Shown one piece after another: positions 36,444 to 49,271 of a stretch of 64,000 nt of DNA. The translations under genes and the position numbers were made by a program. The number at the start of each line of letters is the position of its first letter. The stretch's first letter is position 1. The DNA lies in the NCBI RefSeq assembly GCF_003073045.1, contig NC_037593.1, positions 13,586,735 through 13,650,734 of the forward strand. The letters are read 5' to 3'. A model generated the notes under the pieces. The model was not told the DNA's origin. It saw only the letters and a program-made list of their open reading frames with translations, and did not search any database. This DNA comes from Pomacea canaliculata (Eukaryota > Mollusca > Gastropoda > Architaenioglossa > Ampullariidae).

Positions 36444-38755
36444 GGTTGGTCTTCTGACTTGTCCGGTCCTCGTGGCTTTGGCTGTCAGGACACAGACACT
36501 AATAGAGTCGAATGGACTGTTCACAGTTTTTTTTCTATAAGCACATTAGAGTAACCATCTTTTTGCTTACAACTACAAAACAGTTGTCTTTCAAAGTGTC
36601 ATGCTTGGACAGTTCATTGATGTTCCAAATGGCATTGTACTCGTCCTGAAAAGCGAGTTGATCACATGTTACCTTAGATTATTACAAATTCAGTGAAGTA
36701 GCGCTTGAGTAGGAGAGGCTCCCAAGATTATCTTTGTTTCAAGTGTCTTTGATTGTTTTACCCACAATTGACCACTAACCATGGCTTTTGTTCTTCTGAA
36801 GTTGCTGGAAACAATAGCTTACTACAACCATGAGTAATTTTTTGAAAGCATGAGTTATCTCAAGTTGTTTTCTTTTGTAGCTGGTTGAAGAGATTTGAAT
36901 AAGGCTTTTGCTGTTAATGTTGGTTATCGCTTTTTCCACTTGAAGCCATTTGTGGGCTGATTTTTTGTCCCCACCCACTTTTTTTCAACAGTACTCAATT
37001 TTCTTTAACAGTAAAACAGTCAGGTGCCACTAAAATTGTGTGTCTTTGGAATGATGTCACCATAGGGAAATAGTTTATCACATCAGTGTCACTTAAACAA
37101 CAAATAAACATTGGAAAGTAATAAAAGAAACATAAATGAAATCATAAGTATCACAACAGATAAGAAGCAGATTTATAGCGAGAAAGCATAATGAAGTCAG
37201 AATCTATACTAAACTTTCATTGTCGAAAGTCAATCAAACTGAATAAAATATTAAATCACAATAACATGTCTTTTAAAATATGAGACTGACATTGTTGGTT
37301 GAATGTGTTTCGGTCTGCTTTTTCACTCACTTTTTTTTTGTTATTTGCTCAAACTAGAGGTGATAAACTTGTGATATCCAAATATTATTATACAATAAAA
37401 TATTAGTTTGTGTTTATTATTTCTTCCTTCAAGGTTCAAGAACATGATTTACTATATAATTTCAAACGGATAGTTTGATTAAGGACTCTGCTGATTATCG
37501 TAATAGTTTCAAGATGAAGGTGGACTGGTGAGGCAAGACTTTCCTATGAAGCCTCACTATAATCCACCAAAAGCACATTGTGAGTGAGGTCAGTGGGGAA
37601 ACTGACCATCACTTTCATTCCTTGAAGCATGACCAGCATCTATAAATTGATGTTTAATTATTTAAATGTTGAAAACAACAATGTTAAGCCATGGTACGAT
37701 ACTTGTCTTTGTCTCGGTCATAATTACTTATTCTGCCATTGCTGCGTGTGACGAATGAGGCGAGGAGAAGGGTGAGCCTAACTCCCCCGAGGGGAAAGGG
37801 GAAAGCTGGTTCGCTCACCCGACTTTCACCCTCTTACATCCACCCACCCGCTCCTTCGCACGTCCGCACGAGTACGCACTGACAATCACACTCACCCGCA
37901 TAAGGTTGGAATAATAAAATTAATAAAGTTTTCATTTCAATAAGTGCAGGACATCATTTAACACTTTGCCTTTTTTACGTAGACAGTTAAAAACAGTTTT
38001 TTTGAAACCGCTTTCCATCATTTGTTTAGTCGTTGATAAATTAATAGCTCTCTTTATTATTTTTTCAAGAGCCGTGTGTCACGCGTCTAATCATCAGCTG
38101 AAAGGCTTACTGATAAAAAGAATGTAAATTTGCATTTATTGAACAAGCCCCAAACCATTTCAAATAGGCATAGACAGCCACCACTTTTATGTATAATAAT
38201 AAGTGTTCTGCACTGTAATGAATGTCTGGTATTTCATGAGCTGCGCTGTTCACACTGGCGGCAATGGTGGTTGTGGAGCTAAATGGCCTTTGTCATCGGT
38301 CTCTCGCAAGATGATCAAAGACACAGAACTTTTCTACCTGAACATTTCTTCAGTCTTTCTGAAAGGTCGAAGAAGATGGAGTGTGTGACCTGTTCATCAA
38401 ATAAGAAAGGACAGAGAACGCATGGCTGAATTATTATTTCTATGCCATCAATTTTTCTCGTCTTTTCTTCATTGGTGCGTACATCAGTACAAAGACACTG
38501 TCGTCGATTGTACTTAGTGAATGCAACATCCAAATTGAAATAAAAGAGATATTTGCACAGGTAAGGTAAATGATTTTGTTTTACTTTTCAAATATTTTAT
38601 TCACAGACAGCAATTGATAATCGAAGTTTTAAATGCTTGAACTCTTATGAAAATATTGTTTGCTCCATTTTTCACCATTTAAAAGCAGTCTGTACCACGA
38701 TCTCTGTAAAATAAGTTCCAGAAGAAGCTGGGACATTTCCATCAGACTGATCATC
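36444..38755. other. Intergenic DNA between divergent genes C and D
   Basis: No exon is supported. The only feature that stands out is a GC-rich block at 37735-37910. As C and D are transcribed away from each other, both promoters must lie within this 2.3-kb stretch. Confidence 0.6.
37735..37910. other. GC-rich block of unknown nature
   Basis: About 175 bp rich in CCC and GGG runs and CpG (gagcctaactcccccgagg, cccacccgctccttcgcac) inside AT-rich DNA. No reading frame, tRNA or repeat family is recognised. It lies between the divergent genes C and D, so it could be a regulatory island or a decayed repeat. Confidence 0.3.
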
Positions 38756-40771
38756 ATGGAATGGTCCACTTTACTCGGTATTTGTTTTTTGTGCCTGATG
38801 TGTGGGTCAGAACATACAGGTTTGTGTACAACTAAATTTTAGAGTTTTAAAAAAAGTGTAAAAAATATACTTTCAAATCCTTTCATTAGAATTTTAGTTT
38901 TCTTGCCAAAACTTTAGCTCAGACTAATCTTTCTCTATGACCTTCTTTGTTGTCATGCATGTTTTTGTTCTTTTGGAAATAGAATGTTCCACAAAAGTCT
39001 GTCATCAAGAGAAAAAAAAAGCTATTGTCATGTTTGCCTATTTTTATTAATGGATTATTGTCACAGCCACCAAACTTGTGTCTGCGCATGTCTTGTCCAG
39101 CCACCGGGTACCTGTGCAAGACTCCCCCGTTTGACACTAGACGCTGCTACCAGATGTACACCAGTTCTCAACTGTCTTGGAACGAGTCGTCTGCAGCCTG
39201 CAGCACCACAGGACAGCGCCTGGCTTCCTTGGAAAACGAGAAACTTCTGAAGTTTGTCAACGACAGTGTCGGGTAAGAGAAATATTCTGTCATCTGTATG
39301 TCCTAATCTACTTATCCTCCCTTTAGGATTTTTTTTTCAGGAATTTATTCATCCAATTTATTGTCTACCCTAGTTTACTCTTAACTTCATGATGTATTTT
39401 TTGTGGCGTGTACCCAATACTTTAAAATACTTGTTGAGTTATAGGGATTAAAACCAACAGACATAGATTTAAAAGAATTTAAAAATATGTTTAGTATAGT
39501 ATTACCAAGCTTCAGATGTTTTTCTCATCTCTTGTCAATTAAATGCAGATTCCTCGGCTACACCTGGGTGGGTCTTTATCGGACGAGCAGTGGACAGCCG
39601 TTGATGTGGACGAATGGTCAGCAGCTGGCCACCAAGCTCTACCCAAAAGTTTTTGTCGATGCCAACATGGTTACCGGACTGTCGTGCTCCACATTCAACG
39701 GACTCAATGTGGTGATGAACATGAAGTGCGACTACACGTACTACAGGATCTGTGAAACGTACAAATGTAAGAAAGTGACTAGTGTTCAGAATCATTGCTT
39801 CAAGTATACTTCTTCGAGTTCTTCCTTCTGCCTTCCAGCTGCTCTCTTCCTGTTCTCGGTTAGTTTGTTTCTTCTCTAGAGTCATCTTCTGCTATTTTAC
39901 CTTCCTTGAAAATTATGTCATTATCTTTTAGTATTGTATTCCTTTCATCTCCTTCCTAATATTCATTCATTCATTCATTTCTTTCTTTCTTTTATTTTAT
40001 TTTGTCTGTTCATCAACCAATGTCTGTACATGTATTTGAAAGTTATTAGTCTGATGTAAGAATTTTAAGGCTTTTGGTTCCCGATAAAGTGGATCCTGGT
40101 TGTGATTATTATCAGTTCTGAATTTTTCACTATGTAAAAAATAAAATCAAAATATGTTTATTTAGAAATCGCTCAATTTAAATGTCTTTTATCCAACTGG
40201 AATTCAGTATTCATGTCTTCTGGGTTAGCTCCCTCAACTTCCTTCTTAGCAGGTAATATATCAAATTTTAAAATAGATATAGTTTCGAGAACTTATAAAC
40301 AAATTTGGGACAGAATATTGCAAATATTGTTTTTGTTTATGTCATAATCCGACACAGTCCTCCTGACTGAGCTCAATCCCTCATTTGACTTAATTTTTGC
40401 CGAGATATTATGATTTAGAACAACATATACTGATTTTCTTATTTTGATTTTTGATTTTCTGATTTACACTTCAATGCTGTAAATATTTCTGTACTCACAC
40501 GCTTTCCAAAGTTAGCTTTTTATTAAAAATTTTTTTCACAGCTAATATTTTTCAACGTAAGCCCGTTGGTCACATGGTGAATGACGTCAGCAATGGTCAG
40601 CCAATGGCTTCGAAAGTCATCTCCATCATCGAGTGCGTGCGCAACTGTAAAAGCGACTTGTCGTGCGATGCGGTCAGTCACGATGGCGTCACGTGCAAAC
40701 TGCATGTCCAGCAGGCGGGTCACAACATCACCGTGACATCCAGTGAAGTTACATATGTACGGATGAGTTGA
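38756..40771 (+). CDS. Secreted C-type-lectin-like / PAN-like protein D, 4 exons, 227 aa
   Basis: Exons: 38756-38819, 39101-39272, 39549-39766, 40542-40771, phases 1-2-1. Signal peptide with STLLGICFLCLMCG. CTLD: YLCKTPPFDTRRCYQMY, SSAACSTTGQRLASLE, YTWVGLYRTSSGQ, LMWTNGQQ, LSCSTF, MKCDYTYYRICETYK. NES in exon 2 is a potential N-glycosylation site. C-terminal module: ECVRNCKSDLSC, AVSHDGVTCKLH, QQAGHNITVTS, with a further NIT glycosylation sequon shared with gene B. No canonical calcium-site motif. Confidence 0.87.
39961..40005 (+). repeat. (ATTC)n / pyrimidine-rich tract
   Basis: Four ATTC units followed by a T-rich imperfect tract in intron 3 of gene D. Confidence 0.8.
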
Positions 40772-42862
40772 AATGAAAATAAGAAAGTAGACTGTCACCA
40801 GCTTCGAATATTAAAACGAACACAGCAACGACTAGTTCTTTCTCTCAGCTATTAATAGCAGATTGGACAGTTGTATGAACATGTCTGTCGGTCATCAGCC
40901 CAGTCTTTGTGTTTATCCAGCAGTTTAAGGTATTTTATAACATCATGAAGTGCTGTTTTCCTTTGTGTGGATTATTCATTACTTTTTCAACATGTAATTA
41001 ACAAATTAAAAGTTTGTACTTTTTACTTTTTTTATTTTTAATCTTAGTCTTTCGTCGTTCTTTGTCAAGTATAGAAATGGCCGGAGAACTACTTACATAC
41101 TTTGCTCCGTAGAGAGTTTTGGCAAAGACAAGTGTATACGTTTATGACATGCTTACATGCCATCTATTGTTATTTTTGTATTGAAAATTCGATGGAAGTC
41201 TGTTTGGTTACATGTTGTATATAATTTTCTGCTTTTAACAGCTACTTATGGCATTATCAGCTATGGCACGATGCAACCAAGAATTTATATGACATGTGTG
41301 TCTCGATACATCTGAGCTCTGTATCATTTATAGAACATGAATTCTGCTTCAAAGTTGTAACCACAGTGTTTGTTGAATTTTTTTATAATCAAAGTACTGT
41401 AATTGTCAGGATAGTCATGATGCCATAGTTTTGTGAGTTACCGTGTTACACTAAGACACGTGTATGTAAGTTCTGTAAAGCACTTTACACAAACTTCCTT
41501 CGTATTTCGAGGAAACATGCGCAGTGTGGATACAATTTTACTTCCCCACACATTTCCCCTAGACCACATATGACTACTCATGCCATCAAACTGGTTGTCT
41601 CTATTTGTCTCTCACATCTTGATGATTACAACTTCCTCTGGCCTCCCTCTTACACGCTGCTGCCCGTCTGAGAATAGGACTGTGTTTACCCTTAACCACA
41701 ACAAAAAGAGAGAAGAAAGAAACACCAGACATCAGCACTGCAATTTTCATTGTCTTAGTTTTACCACCTCAAGTAGGTTTCAGAAATATTCATTATTAAC
41801 ACACTGCAGTTGTACACACATCCATTCTATACATATTCCAAATCCCCGTGCGTTCATCAGCAAGAGCAGGTGAGGAAGACCTAGAGAAGGGAGCTACAGC
41901 AGAAGCCACCAAACAATAGGATGTAACACAACAATGGCAAAGTACCAACACAAATAGATTTTCTTTACGGAAGAGGTTTCCTTTTCACAAAGACCTATCG
42001 AAATGCAAGGCAATGGTGCTGCGCTTGCGCCATATATCGAAGTGTTACTTACCACCAGCACATCGGACACTGCAGGTCGTCGGAGAGGTAGAGGACAGGT
42101 TGTGATACCATCCCTGTCCACGTTCAGTTAGTCATCATGAGAATTAACAACCTGGCAAACATCTTTAATCATTACTTCTGAAGGCATTGGTGGAACAAAC
42201 CTCGTTAAGCCAATGGTTCCATTTGGCTCTGTTTAATTTCGAAAAAATCGTTTCTTGAAGAAATTTTGCGGTCAAGTAGGCTCTGTCTCTGGAACAGACT
42301 TGCAGGAACCATACACCATACTCAGACACATCCTTCGGACACAATGAAAAACTACTTCTTGAAAACGGTTCTTGGAGTCTTGACCTTTGCGATGCTTTAG
42401 TAGAGATCGATCTACAGAAATGTTTTCTCTTGTTGAACCACTCCGAGGGCGACAGGGAGTGTGAAAAAGAAAGAACGAAAGCTGAGAACTGTATCGGAGG
42501 GCCTTTAGATAGGTTAGGCCAGCCGACTTTGTCATCATCTCAAGGATGTGTACTTCTTTTTGGCTTGTATTCTGAATAAACCGCTTCCATCCTATTGATC
42601 CCATTTGACAGAACAAAGGTAAGGCCAAGGAACCTGGCTCACTAAAAGCTTTTAGAAAGAAGTATATTTTTTAAAAATATAATTTTATGTCTCCAGAAAA
42701 GATGGTGGTGGTGGTGGTTAGCTGACGAAGCGTGTACCCTACCTGACCTTTTTCTTTGTGTGTGTCGGCACTGACCGTTGGATTGTCTGTTCCTTAGCAA
42801 CTTGGGTAAATAATACCGGAGAAGCAAGTTTGCATATTGTCACTTCTCTCAGACGTCTTGCC
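40772..42862. other. Intergenic DNA between genes D and E
   Basis: No gene is recognised. A 118-codon open frame on the minus strand (42272-42628) has no family resemblance I can name and no splice or start support; it may be chance or repeat-derived. The last part presumably holds the gene E promoter. Confidence 0.5.
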
Positions 42863-45047
42863 ATGCACCTTGTCAGCTTGTTGTCCCTGTGTGCTCTCTG
42901 TCTGGCACTTTGCTTACCGACAGATGCAGGTTTGTTGACAAACTGAGTTTGTAGAATAGGTTTTGTTGTCGTCTATTAGGATTCATTTGTTTTGAAATAT
43001 AGACTAAAGTAGTTATCCAAATACTTTTAAACAGTTTTATTTTCTACTAGAGATAAATATATGGCTGAATTACTTATCATATGATCCTATTTAGATATTA
43101 ATAATATCAATTGATAAACTTGGTAATTTCAGTCTACTTCGAAATGATTTTACAATCTTCATGAATAAATAGTAATGAGAAACATCATTTTAAAAAATAA
43201 GAAGAAATACGGTAAATTAACCCCGCTGCACCCGGTTCTCAGTGTATAGGACAGACCAACGCAGTGATGTGTGCAATAAATCTTTGTCAAATGAAGGACA
43301 ATGTTTCTATGTATAGTTGTTGTCACACTGTGCCTATTGTGACAACACAGAAAAAAAACATCCTGGTGTAGTTTGGAATTTTTATATTTCATTTGATGGC
43401 ATCGTCGGCGAATGATGAATGTAATAAAGACAAATAATTTTATTGTAAGAGTAATAATGAAACTTCAACAACAATAAGGCAAAGACCAGGAACCAAACAA
43501 AACCAATCAGATGTTTCTATCTAAAAGGATTTATTCAAAGAAGTCCATCAGCAGTTTTTTTTCAGCTTCTATTTTGTCTTTGTAACCATTGGGGAAAAAT
43601 ATTAAAATATTTTTTTTATTTTTTCTACAACCTTAATGGATGGTTTAAGTGGTCTAGGCAATGATACAATATTTTGAAATAGTCTATAGCTTTTTCTTCA
43701 ACCTTGATTGAGGGTCCAGTTAATCTATCCCACAATCACATACAGGTACGATACAGAATTTGTAGCCGCTAACTATTCAATACTAAATTCACTATTTCGG
43801 CACATGATCTTCAGTCAGTAAGGATTTCAAATGCCTGATCAGTCGTAAATATGTGATTTTAAGTTAGACTACCAAGGAGGGCAATGACCCTATATGACCC
43901 TATGACCGTTCCAAACAGGTACATCTGGCACCTGCAGGACTCCTCCATTCGACAAGAGAAGATGCTATCAACTCTACTGGGATCGCCAGCAGTCTTGGAG
44001 TTCATCCTCAAAGGCATGTCAGGCTACAGGACAACGGCTGCCATCGATAGAAAACGGAAGACTGCTTCAATTCATCAACGACAACATCCGGTGAGAGAAG
44101 GACAACGAGACGTGCTGTAGATATGGCTCACGTGACTATCTGTGGTCTGCACTGTTAGTGGATGGTGGTGATTCTCATCAATTGCACTGTTTTTTTTTCA
44201 AACAGGTATGCTCGCGTCTGGGTCGGTCTGCAAAGAGCAGCTGATGGTCAGCCGGACAAGTGGACCAACGGGGGGAACTTTGTCCCAAACTTGTATCCCG
44301 GCATTGTTCTCAACGTCAGCCGGGCAGGTCTCGACAACGGCAAACTGTGTTCTGTTGCTGACAGAAATGCCCAAAGCGCCCTCGCCAATGCAGTCTGCTC
44401 TGACTACTACGACAGGATCTGCGAAACTGTGAAAAGTAATCATTCAGTATTCTTCTTCTTTTATTTACTCTGGTTCTTCCGTTTTCTTTTCAACTGACTT
44501 ACATTACTTCTTTATTTCTCCTTTTTTTTACTTCTTCTTCCTTTCTTCTCTTCTTTTAATACCCCAGCAAGGTTTCCACTTTTATCAACAAGCCGTTGGA
44601 TAGCAGCGAGTCGAATTTTTTTGACGAGATATCTATCAGAGACTCTAAAGAGAATGTTTATCTACGTATGTATCATCACGGTATCTCTAAGTCTCCACGT
44701 TTGTGTTTAGTTATTGTTAGCTTGGAATTGATAACTTTTTTTGGTAGCTCAGAAAACTTTAATAATAAAATAAAACATTAATAAAAGAAAACTACGCACT
44801 ACAACCCTTTCTGTTGTTTACAGCGAGTGTTTATAAAGTCAGACCTTCTGGTCAGGTGGCTAAGGACGTCGGTCCCGGTCAGCCGAGGGCAGCTGAGTCT
44901 GTGTTGAGCTGCGTGCGCACATGTCGTCGCGAGTTGACCTGCGTGGCGATAAGTCACGATGGAGTCACGTGCCAGCTGCATTTCCCACAGGCTGGTCGCA
45001 ACCTCACCGTGACATCCATCCCCAAAATGTACTTCCTGCTCGAATAA
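42863..45047 (+). CDS. Secreted C-type-lectin-like / PAN-like protein E, 4 exons, 230 aa
   Basis: Exons: 42863-42929, 43919-44090, 44206-44435, 44824-45047, phases 1-2-1. Signal peptide with SLLSLCALCLALCL, then PTDA before the splice. CTLD: TCRTPPFDKRRCYQLY, SKACQATGQRLPSIE, VWVGLQRAADGQ, KWTNGG, VSRAGLDNGKLCS, AVCSDYYDRICETVK, six cysteines. C-terminal module: SCVRTCRRELTC, AISHDGVTCQLH, QAGRNLTVTS. Exon 3 is closest to gene C, although the two genes face opposite ways. An AATAAA at 45248-45253, about 200 nt past the stop, is a likely poly(A) signal. Confidence 0.88.
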
Positions 45048-47488
45048 CGGGAAACGAAAACCTTAATTTCTCCTCGAAGCTGGAATTGTATTTTATATAT
45101 GTGTAGCCTGGGTGAAAAACTCTGTTTTCTGATAAACGCACAGGAGTTCGCTAATTTCGGTGTACAATACTTCCTCCCCATCCCATCCAGCAGCTGCCCA
45201 GCAGAAATGGGTGACTGATTTATAAGGGGAGGTAATACAATTTTGAGAATAAAGATTGCAGTTAGTAAGTGATGGTTTGATTTTTCTGGAAAGAAAGTCT
45301 TATAAAGGAGGTGGTTACTAATTAAGATGATTGGTGTTTTGGTCTCTAGTTGTGCGAAAACAGTCTTCGTCCTTGTGTTTGCTTTCCCGTGGATATTCGT
45401 AGTGGTCAGTGGGAGACGGAGTTGAGGAAGAGCTGAAGATAATTCTCTCTCTCACACACAGACACTTTTTGCGGGAGTTCGGTGTCGGGGACGCGTTACA
45501 TAAGCAAAAAGGATCAAGTGAACGCATCCCAGCGTAAAAAAAAAAAACGAGATTTTTTTTTTCTTTTTCAATTTTTTTAAAATGAACACCTGGTTACGTC
45601 TAATGTCTAGTGCTGTAAAATGCGACTACGCGGTGTGTTTTTTTCCCCCGTTATCCGGTTGTGTGGTGTGCGTGCGTGGTGACGTCATTCCTCAGTTCAG
45701 ATGTCACTGTTAACTATTCTAGACTGCTGCGTCGACACGCCCAACAATTAGTCAAGGCGACTGGTAGAGAATGGGCAGGGGGAGGAAGAGGGAGGGGGCT
45801 AGGTTTACTGCGTGTTCACGATGTGACTCGGGTACGAGTGGATTTTACGGGTGACTGCATGCACAGGACTGAAGACAGGTTATCGTCTCAGGGGTTTGGT
45901 TCAATAACCGGCTTTGCAGGTAGTGTGACAGGAGACGAAGGTTATACTAGAGTCAAGATTGAAGACATTATAGGCTTTCATCTTCAAGGATCCTTCAAAC
46001 TCTGAAACTGTACGAGAAAAGAATAATGCCACTGCAGTCTCTAAAAAGCAGATAGCCATGCTCGGAGGTTGCAAGGAAGTGTGGGTGAAGAGGGTGAGAG
46101 ATATTACAAAAAAGATTGTTTTGTGTGTGTATGTGTGATAGAAAAAGAGATAGAAGGAAAGAGAGAAGGGGAGCATTTCCAACACTTACTGTTCACCTGA
46201 TTAGCATAATGTGTAGGGTTCGTGTAACACCACCGAACCTTCTGTTCACACACAGGCCACTCAGCTCTCCACCGTGTAGCAACCGACGTTTTGAACTGTC
46301 AATGTATTCTTCAACACCAAATAGCGAACTAAAGTAAATTTCTGGGCCTGTCAACACACACGCGTAAATAATTCCATAGTCACAAACAACTTAGATATAC
46401 AAGCACATATAATTTGTAATACTCATTGTAATAAGGGCAAGCCGAAAACTCTACCGTCTTTCAGGTACATACGCACACTTACATCCATGTTTACATAGGC
46501 TTGTTGCTCCATTTCTGTATGTAACAATTTATTTTGAAATTTTTTAGAAAAAATTTTAAGAAATTTTGAGAAAAATAAAACCTCTTTGTCAATATGCGAG
46601 TGTTGGTTTCGAGTGTGAGTTGAATCTGTTAGTCAAAAACACAAAACAACCACAAGAAACAAAAATAAAAGTACTAAAAGCAGCTACTTCCACATCTCTT
46701 GTTTACTGTGACACATCAGTATCCTCTCGAGCAGAAATAACATAAAAAAGACACAGAAATATCTGAAATTATATCAGTATTTTACACGGAATGCGAGGCT
46801 GAAAAGGCTTAATGACCTTTGTGCACTCTCTGAAGAACACGTGTGCGTGATGCCATGCCTCTGACGATGAAATATTACGTATCTTCCTACGTCATGAAAT
46901 TGCGTCAGCACGAGAAGTTGTTCTGTGGGACAATCTCTATGGTGACACGCTTCTCACACGACCTCTTCCAAAAGGTTAGCAAAGCTGAGATTTGTTTTAG
47001 GAATGACACTGTTGTCGTGCCTCGGAGACTCTGTTAGAATAGTTGCACTTCTGTATCGTATAACTTATTTGTTTATTGACATTCTCGTTTCTTTAAGTTA
47101 CTGTTGACGGGATCCGTAGATTTATTTTCTTGTGGATGTCACGTTTGGATTGATGGACGGGTACTTGGCTGTGATGTAGTTTGTAGTTTGATCATGAACT
47201 TGTATTACTGGACTTCTAGCAGATGATTTTTTTTCAGTTAACTACTAAAACGAGCAAATGTTCAAAGCTTCCAACCGGAAATTCACATTTCAGATTAACA
47301 ACTAAAACGAGGCAGATGTACAAAGCTTCCGGTTTAGTCACGTTCATTGTTTAGGCTCGCCGAGACTAACAGCAGAGACCTTCGCAAGAGGCTAAGCGTT
47401 GGTCTTGGCAGACAGACAGCACGCCCCCTATACACACCCAATGTTTGACAGTCTTTTTTTTAACATTTTTTTTACAGGAACATTCACT
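45048..47488. other. Intergenic DNA between gene E and the triple-knottin gene
   Basis: It holds the gene E 3' UTR, no recognised gene, and the second copy of a dispersed repeat (47228-47392) about 100 bp before the knottin ATG. A polypyrimidine run ending in an acceptor-like ttttacag at 47470-47477 just before the ATG hints that the 5' UTR is spliced. Confidence 0.55.
47228..47392 (+). repeat. Dispersed repeat, copy 2 with internal doubling
   Basis: Matches the reverse complement of 34175-34290. Here the 5' segment (cagttaactactaaaacgag ... caaagcttcc ... ccgg) occurs twice in tandem with a period of about 55 bp before the common 3' part (ttagtcacgttcattg, cgagactaacag, cttcgcaagag). It ends about 100 bp upstream of the knottin ATG. 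Confidence 0.75.
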
Positions 47489-49271
47489 ATGCATCGACAT
47501 CTGGTTATTCTCTCCCTTATTCCGGGCATGGTGGCGCTGCCTACCACAAGCACGATGGCTACCGATGGAACACCAGGCGCCAATGTTTCAGAGCAAAACT
47601 CCTTGCCACAGGGGCAGAACGTAAGTTGATGGCAGTTAGTCACTGTTGTTCTTGGTCAACACAGTCTGGAGAGAATAAACTGACTGGGTAGAGAAAAAAT
47701 TTCAAAGTTTTTTTTTTAAATAAACACTTCGTGACACAAAAATTTACTCCCATTAGCAGGCTGAATATTTTAACATGAAAATCCATCCGTATTAGTCTAA
47801 ATATAGAAATAGAAACCTGAGTACGATGTATGAAATCTGCATGTAACACCGATTTGATGACCAGATTTGTACACTGATTTGATGTACCTGTTATTAAGCA
47901 ACGTGAACGGTAGTATGTTAATATGTTGACTTCCTATAATTTCATTTGTAGAACTGCATCCAGACCGGCATGCGCTGCATATTTCTGATCCAGATGATAT
48001 GTTGCCATGGTTATTGCGACCAAATAACACAGCGATGTAAGAACAATGGTGGAGTCGGGGTATGTACCTGAGAGTGACGTCACAACTGATACTGGGGCTT
48101 TTCTCCTGTCTGCGTTTGTCAGACAATTTCTTCAGTCGTCTGTTTTTCCTATCTGGTCTATTTAGAAATAAACATAAATATGAACCCTTTAGACAACTAT
48201 GCTTAAGGTGAAGTATTTTTTTCTTGGTTAATGTTAATCAACGGCGTTGTAGTTTTAGGGGAACTTGGTTGCCTAGTGGTTAGAGATGCTGCTTGCATTT
48301 CCGATGATGCTCACCCATTAAACAAAGCTTGTCTCTTCTCAGTTTCCAAGCTGTATGATTCATAACATTCAGTAGCAAACTTTCTCTGTAGTACAAAGAA
48401 TGTGCGATGTCTTTAATCTCTATTTTCAGAATTGCATCCAAATTGGAATGCAGTGTAACCCGTTGAACCAGATGCGGAGATGTTGCTATGGTTACTGCGA
48501 TCAGTTAACTCAGGAGTGCAGAAACAACGAAGGCGAGGGGGTATGTAAATACCACAAGGGGTAGATGAATGGTAGATCCTGCATTGACACTGGATGACAA
48601 AGAGATTCTACGAAGAGGGGATTAGGCGAATAAAAGAGGAAGGAGCAAGAGGGGAATAAAATGGAGAGAGCGAGAGAGAATGTGGACTGGTGAAGGTTAC
48701 AAATGGACCAAAGGAGATAAATCGCGAGTACATTTTCATGGTGTGACTGCAAACAAAATCTCATCGTACTTCTTTTATAAACTCTGTGACTTACTATTCT
48801 CGGTCAAATCTCTGTGAAACCCGCGTTCCACGCCGTTACATATTATACTGGGCACATCTAATGCGAGAGCTTTAAACTCATTCAAGGGTTTCTATGCCAA
48901 TGTTTGCTAAGAAGTTAGAAAAAATATCTTGGCTGCTTACCAAAATGAGAAAGTTCAAGAAAATGTAACTTGTCATCAGAAATCATTTTCTCAGATTTTG
49001 AGAACCATTATCTCATAAATCAGTAGGCCGTATCAGTTACAAACCAAACGAACAAGTTTGTACTCTAGCTTGTCTTTAATTTTCACGAGATGTATTTTTG
49101 CTGGAGCTGTCCTCATCCACTTTGCAGATGTGTTTACCAGACGGCCAGCCGTGTATTCGCAATGGTGTCAACCACTGCTGCAGCAGCTACTGCTCCACAG
49201 GTGGTTATTGTCAGTCCCACGCCATCGACAAGGAATCTTCAACTAATTCCACAGACAAGAAAGAGCGATAA
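47489..49271 (+). CDS. Secreted triple cystine-knot (knottin) protein, 4 exons, 164 aa
   Basis: Exons: 47489-47620, 47952-48059, 48430-48540, 49128-49271, all introns phase 0. Exon 1 encodes a short signal sequence (LVILSLIPGMVAL) and a Thr/Ser/Gly/Gln-rich linker. Exons 2, 3 and 4 each encode one module with inhibitor-cystine-knot spacing: C46-x6-C53-x7-CC61/62-x3-C66-x6-C73; C82-x6-C89-x8-CC98/99-x3-C103-x6-C110; C119-x6-C126-x7-CC134/135-x3-C139-x5-C145. Modules 1 and 2 are close (NCIQ-x-GM-x-C, GYCDQ-x-TQ-x-C); module 3 is more distant. A hydrophilic tail follows (DKESSTNSTDKKER). AATAAA at 49319-49324 gives a very short 3' UTR. The C-C-CC-C-C pattern occurs in many secreted small proteins; the target and role are unknown. 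No dibasic sites clearly separate the modules, so they may stay joined. Confidence 0.85.
48255..48345 (+). mobile_element. Possible tRNA-like SINE fragment
   Basis: ggttgcctagtggttagag resembles the A-box region of tRNA-Glu-like SINE heads, with one mismatch to the A-box consensus. No B-box follows at the right distance, so only a 5' fragment is suggested. It is in intron 2 of the knottin gene. Confidence 0.25.

Noticed and set aside
42272-42628. 118-codon minus-strand frame between genes D and E
   Set aside because: No family recognised and no supporting gene structure. It may be chance or repeat-derived, so no gene is called.
46843-47037. 64-codon plus-strand frame upstream of the knottin gene
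   Set aside because: No signal sequence, motif, homology or splice support; likely chance.
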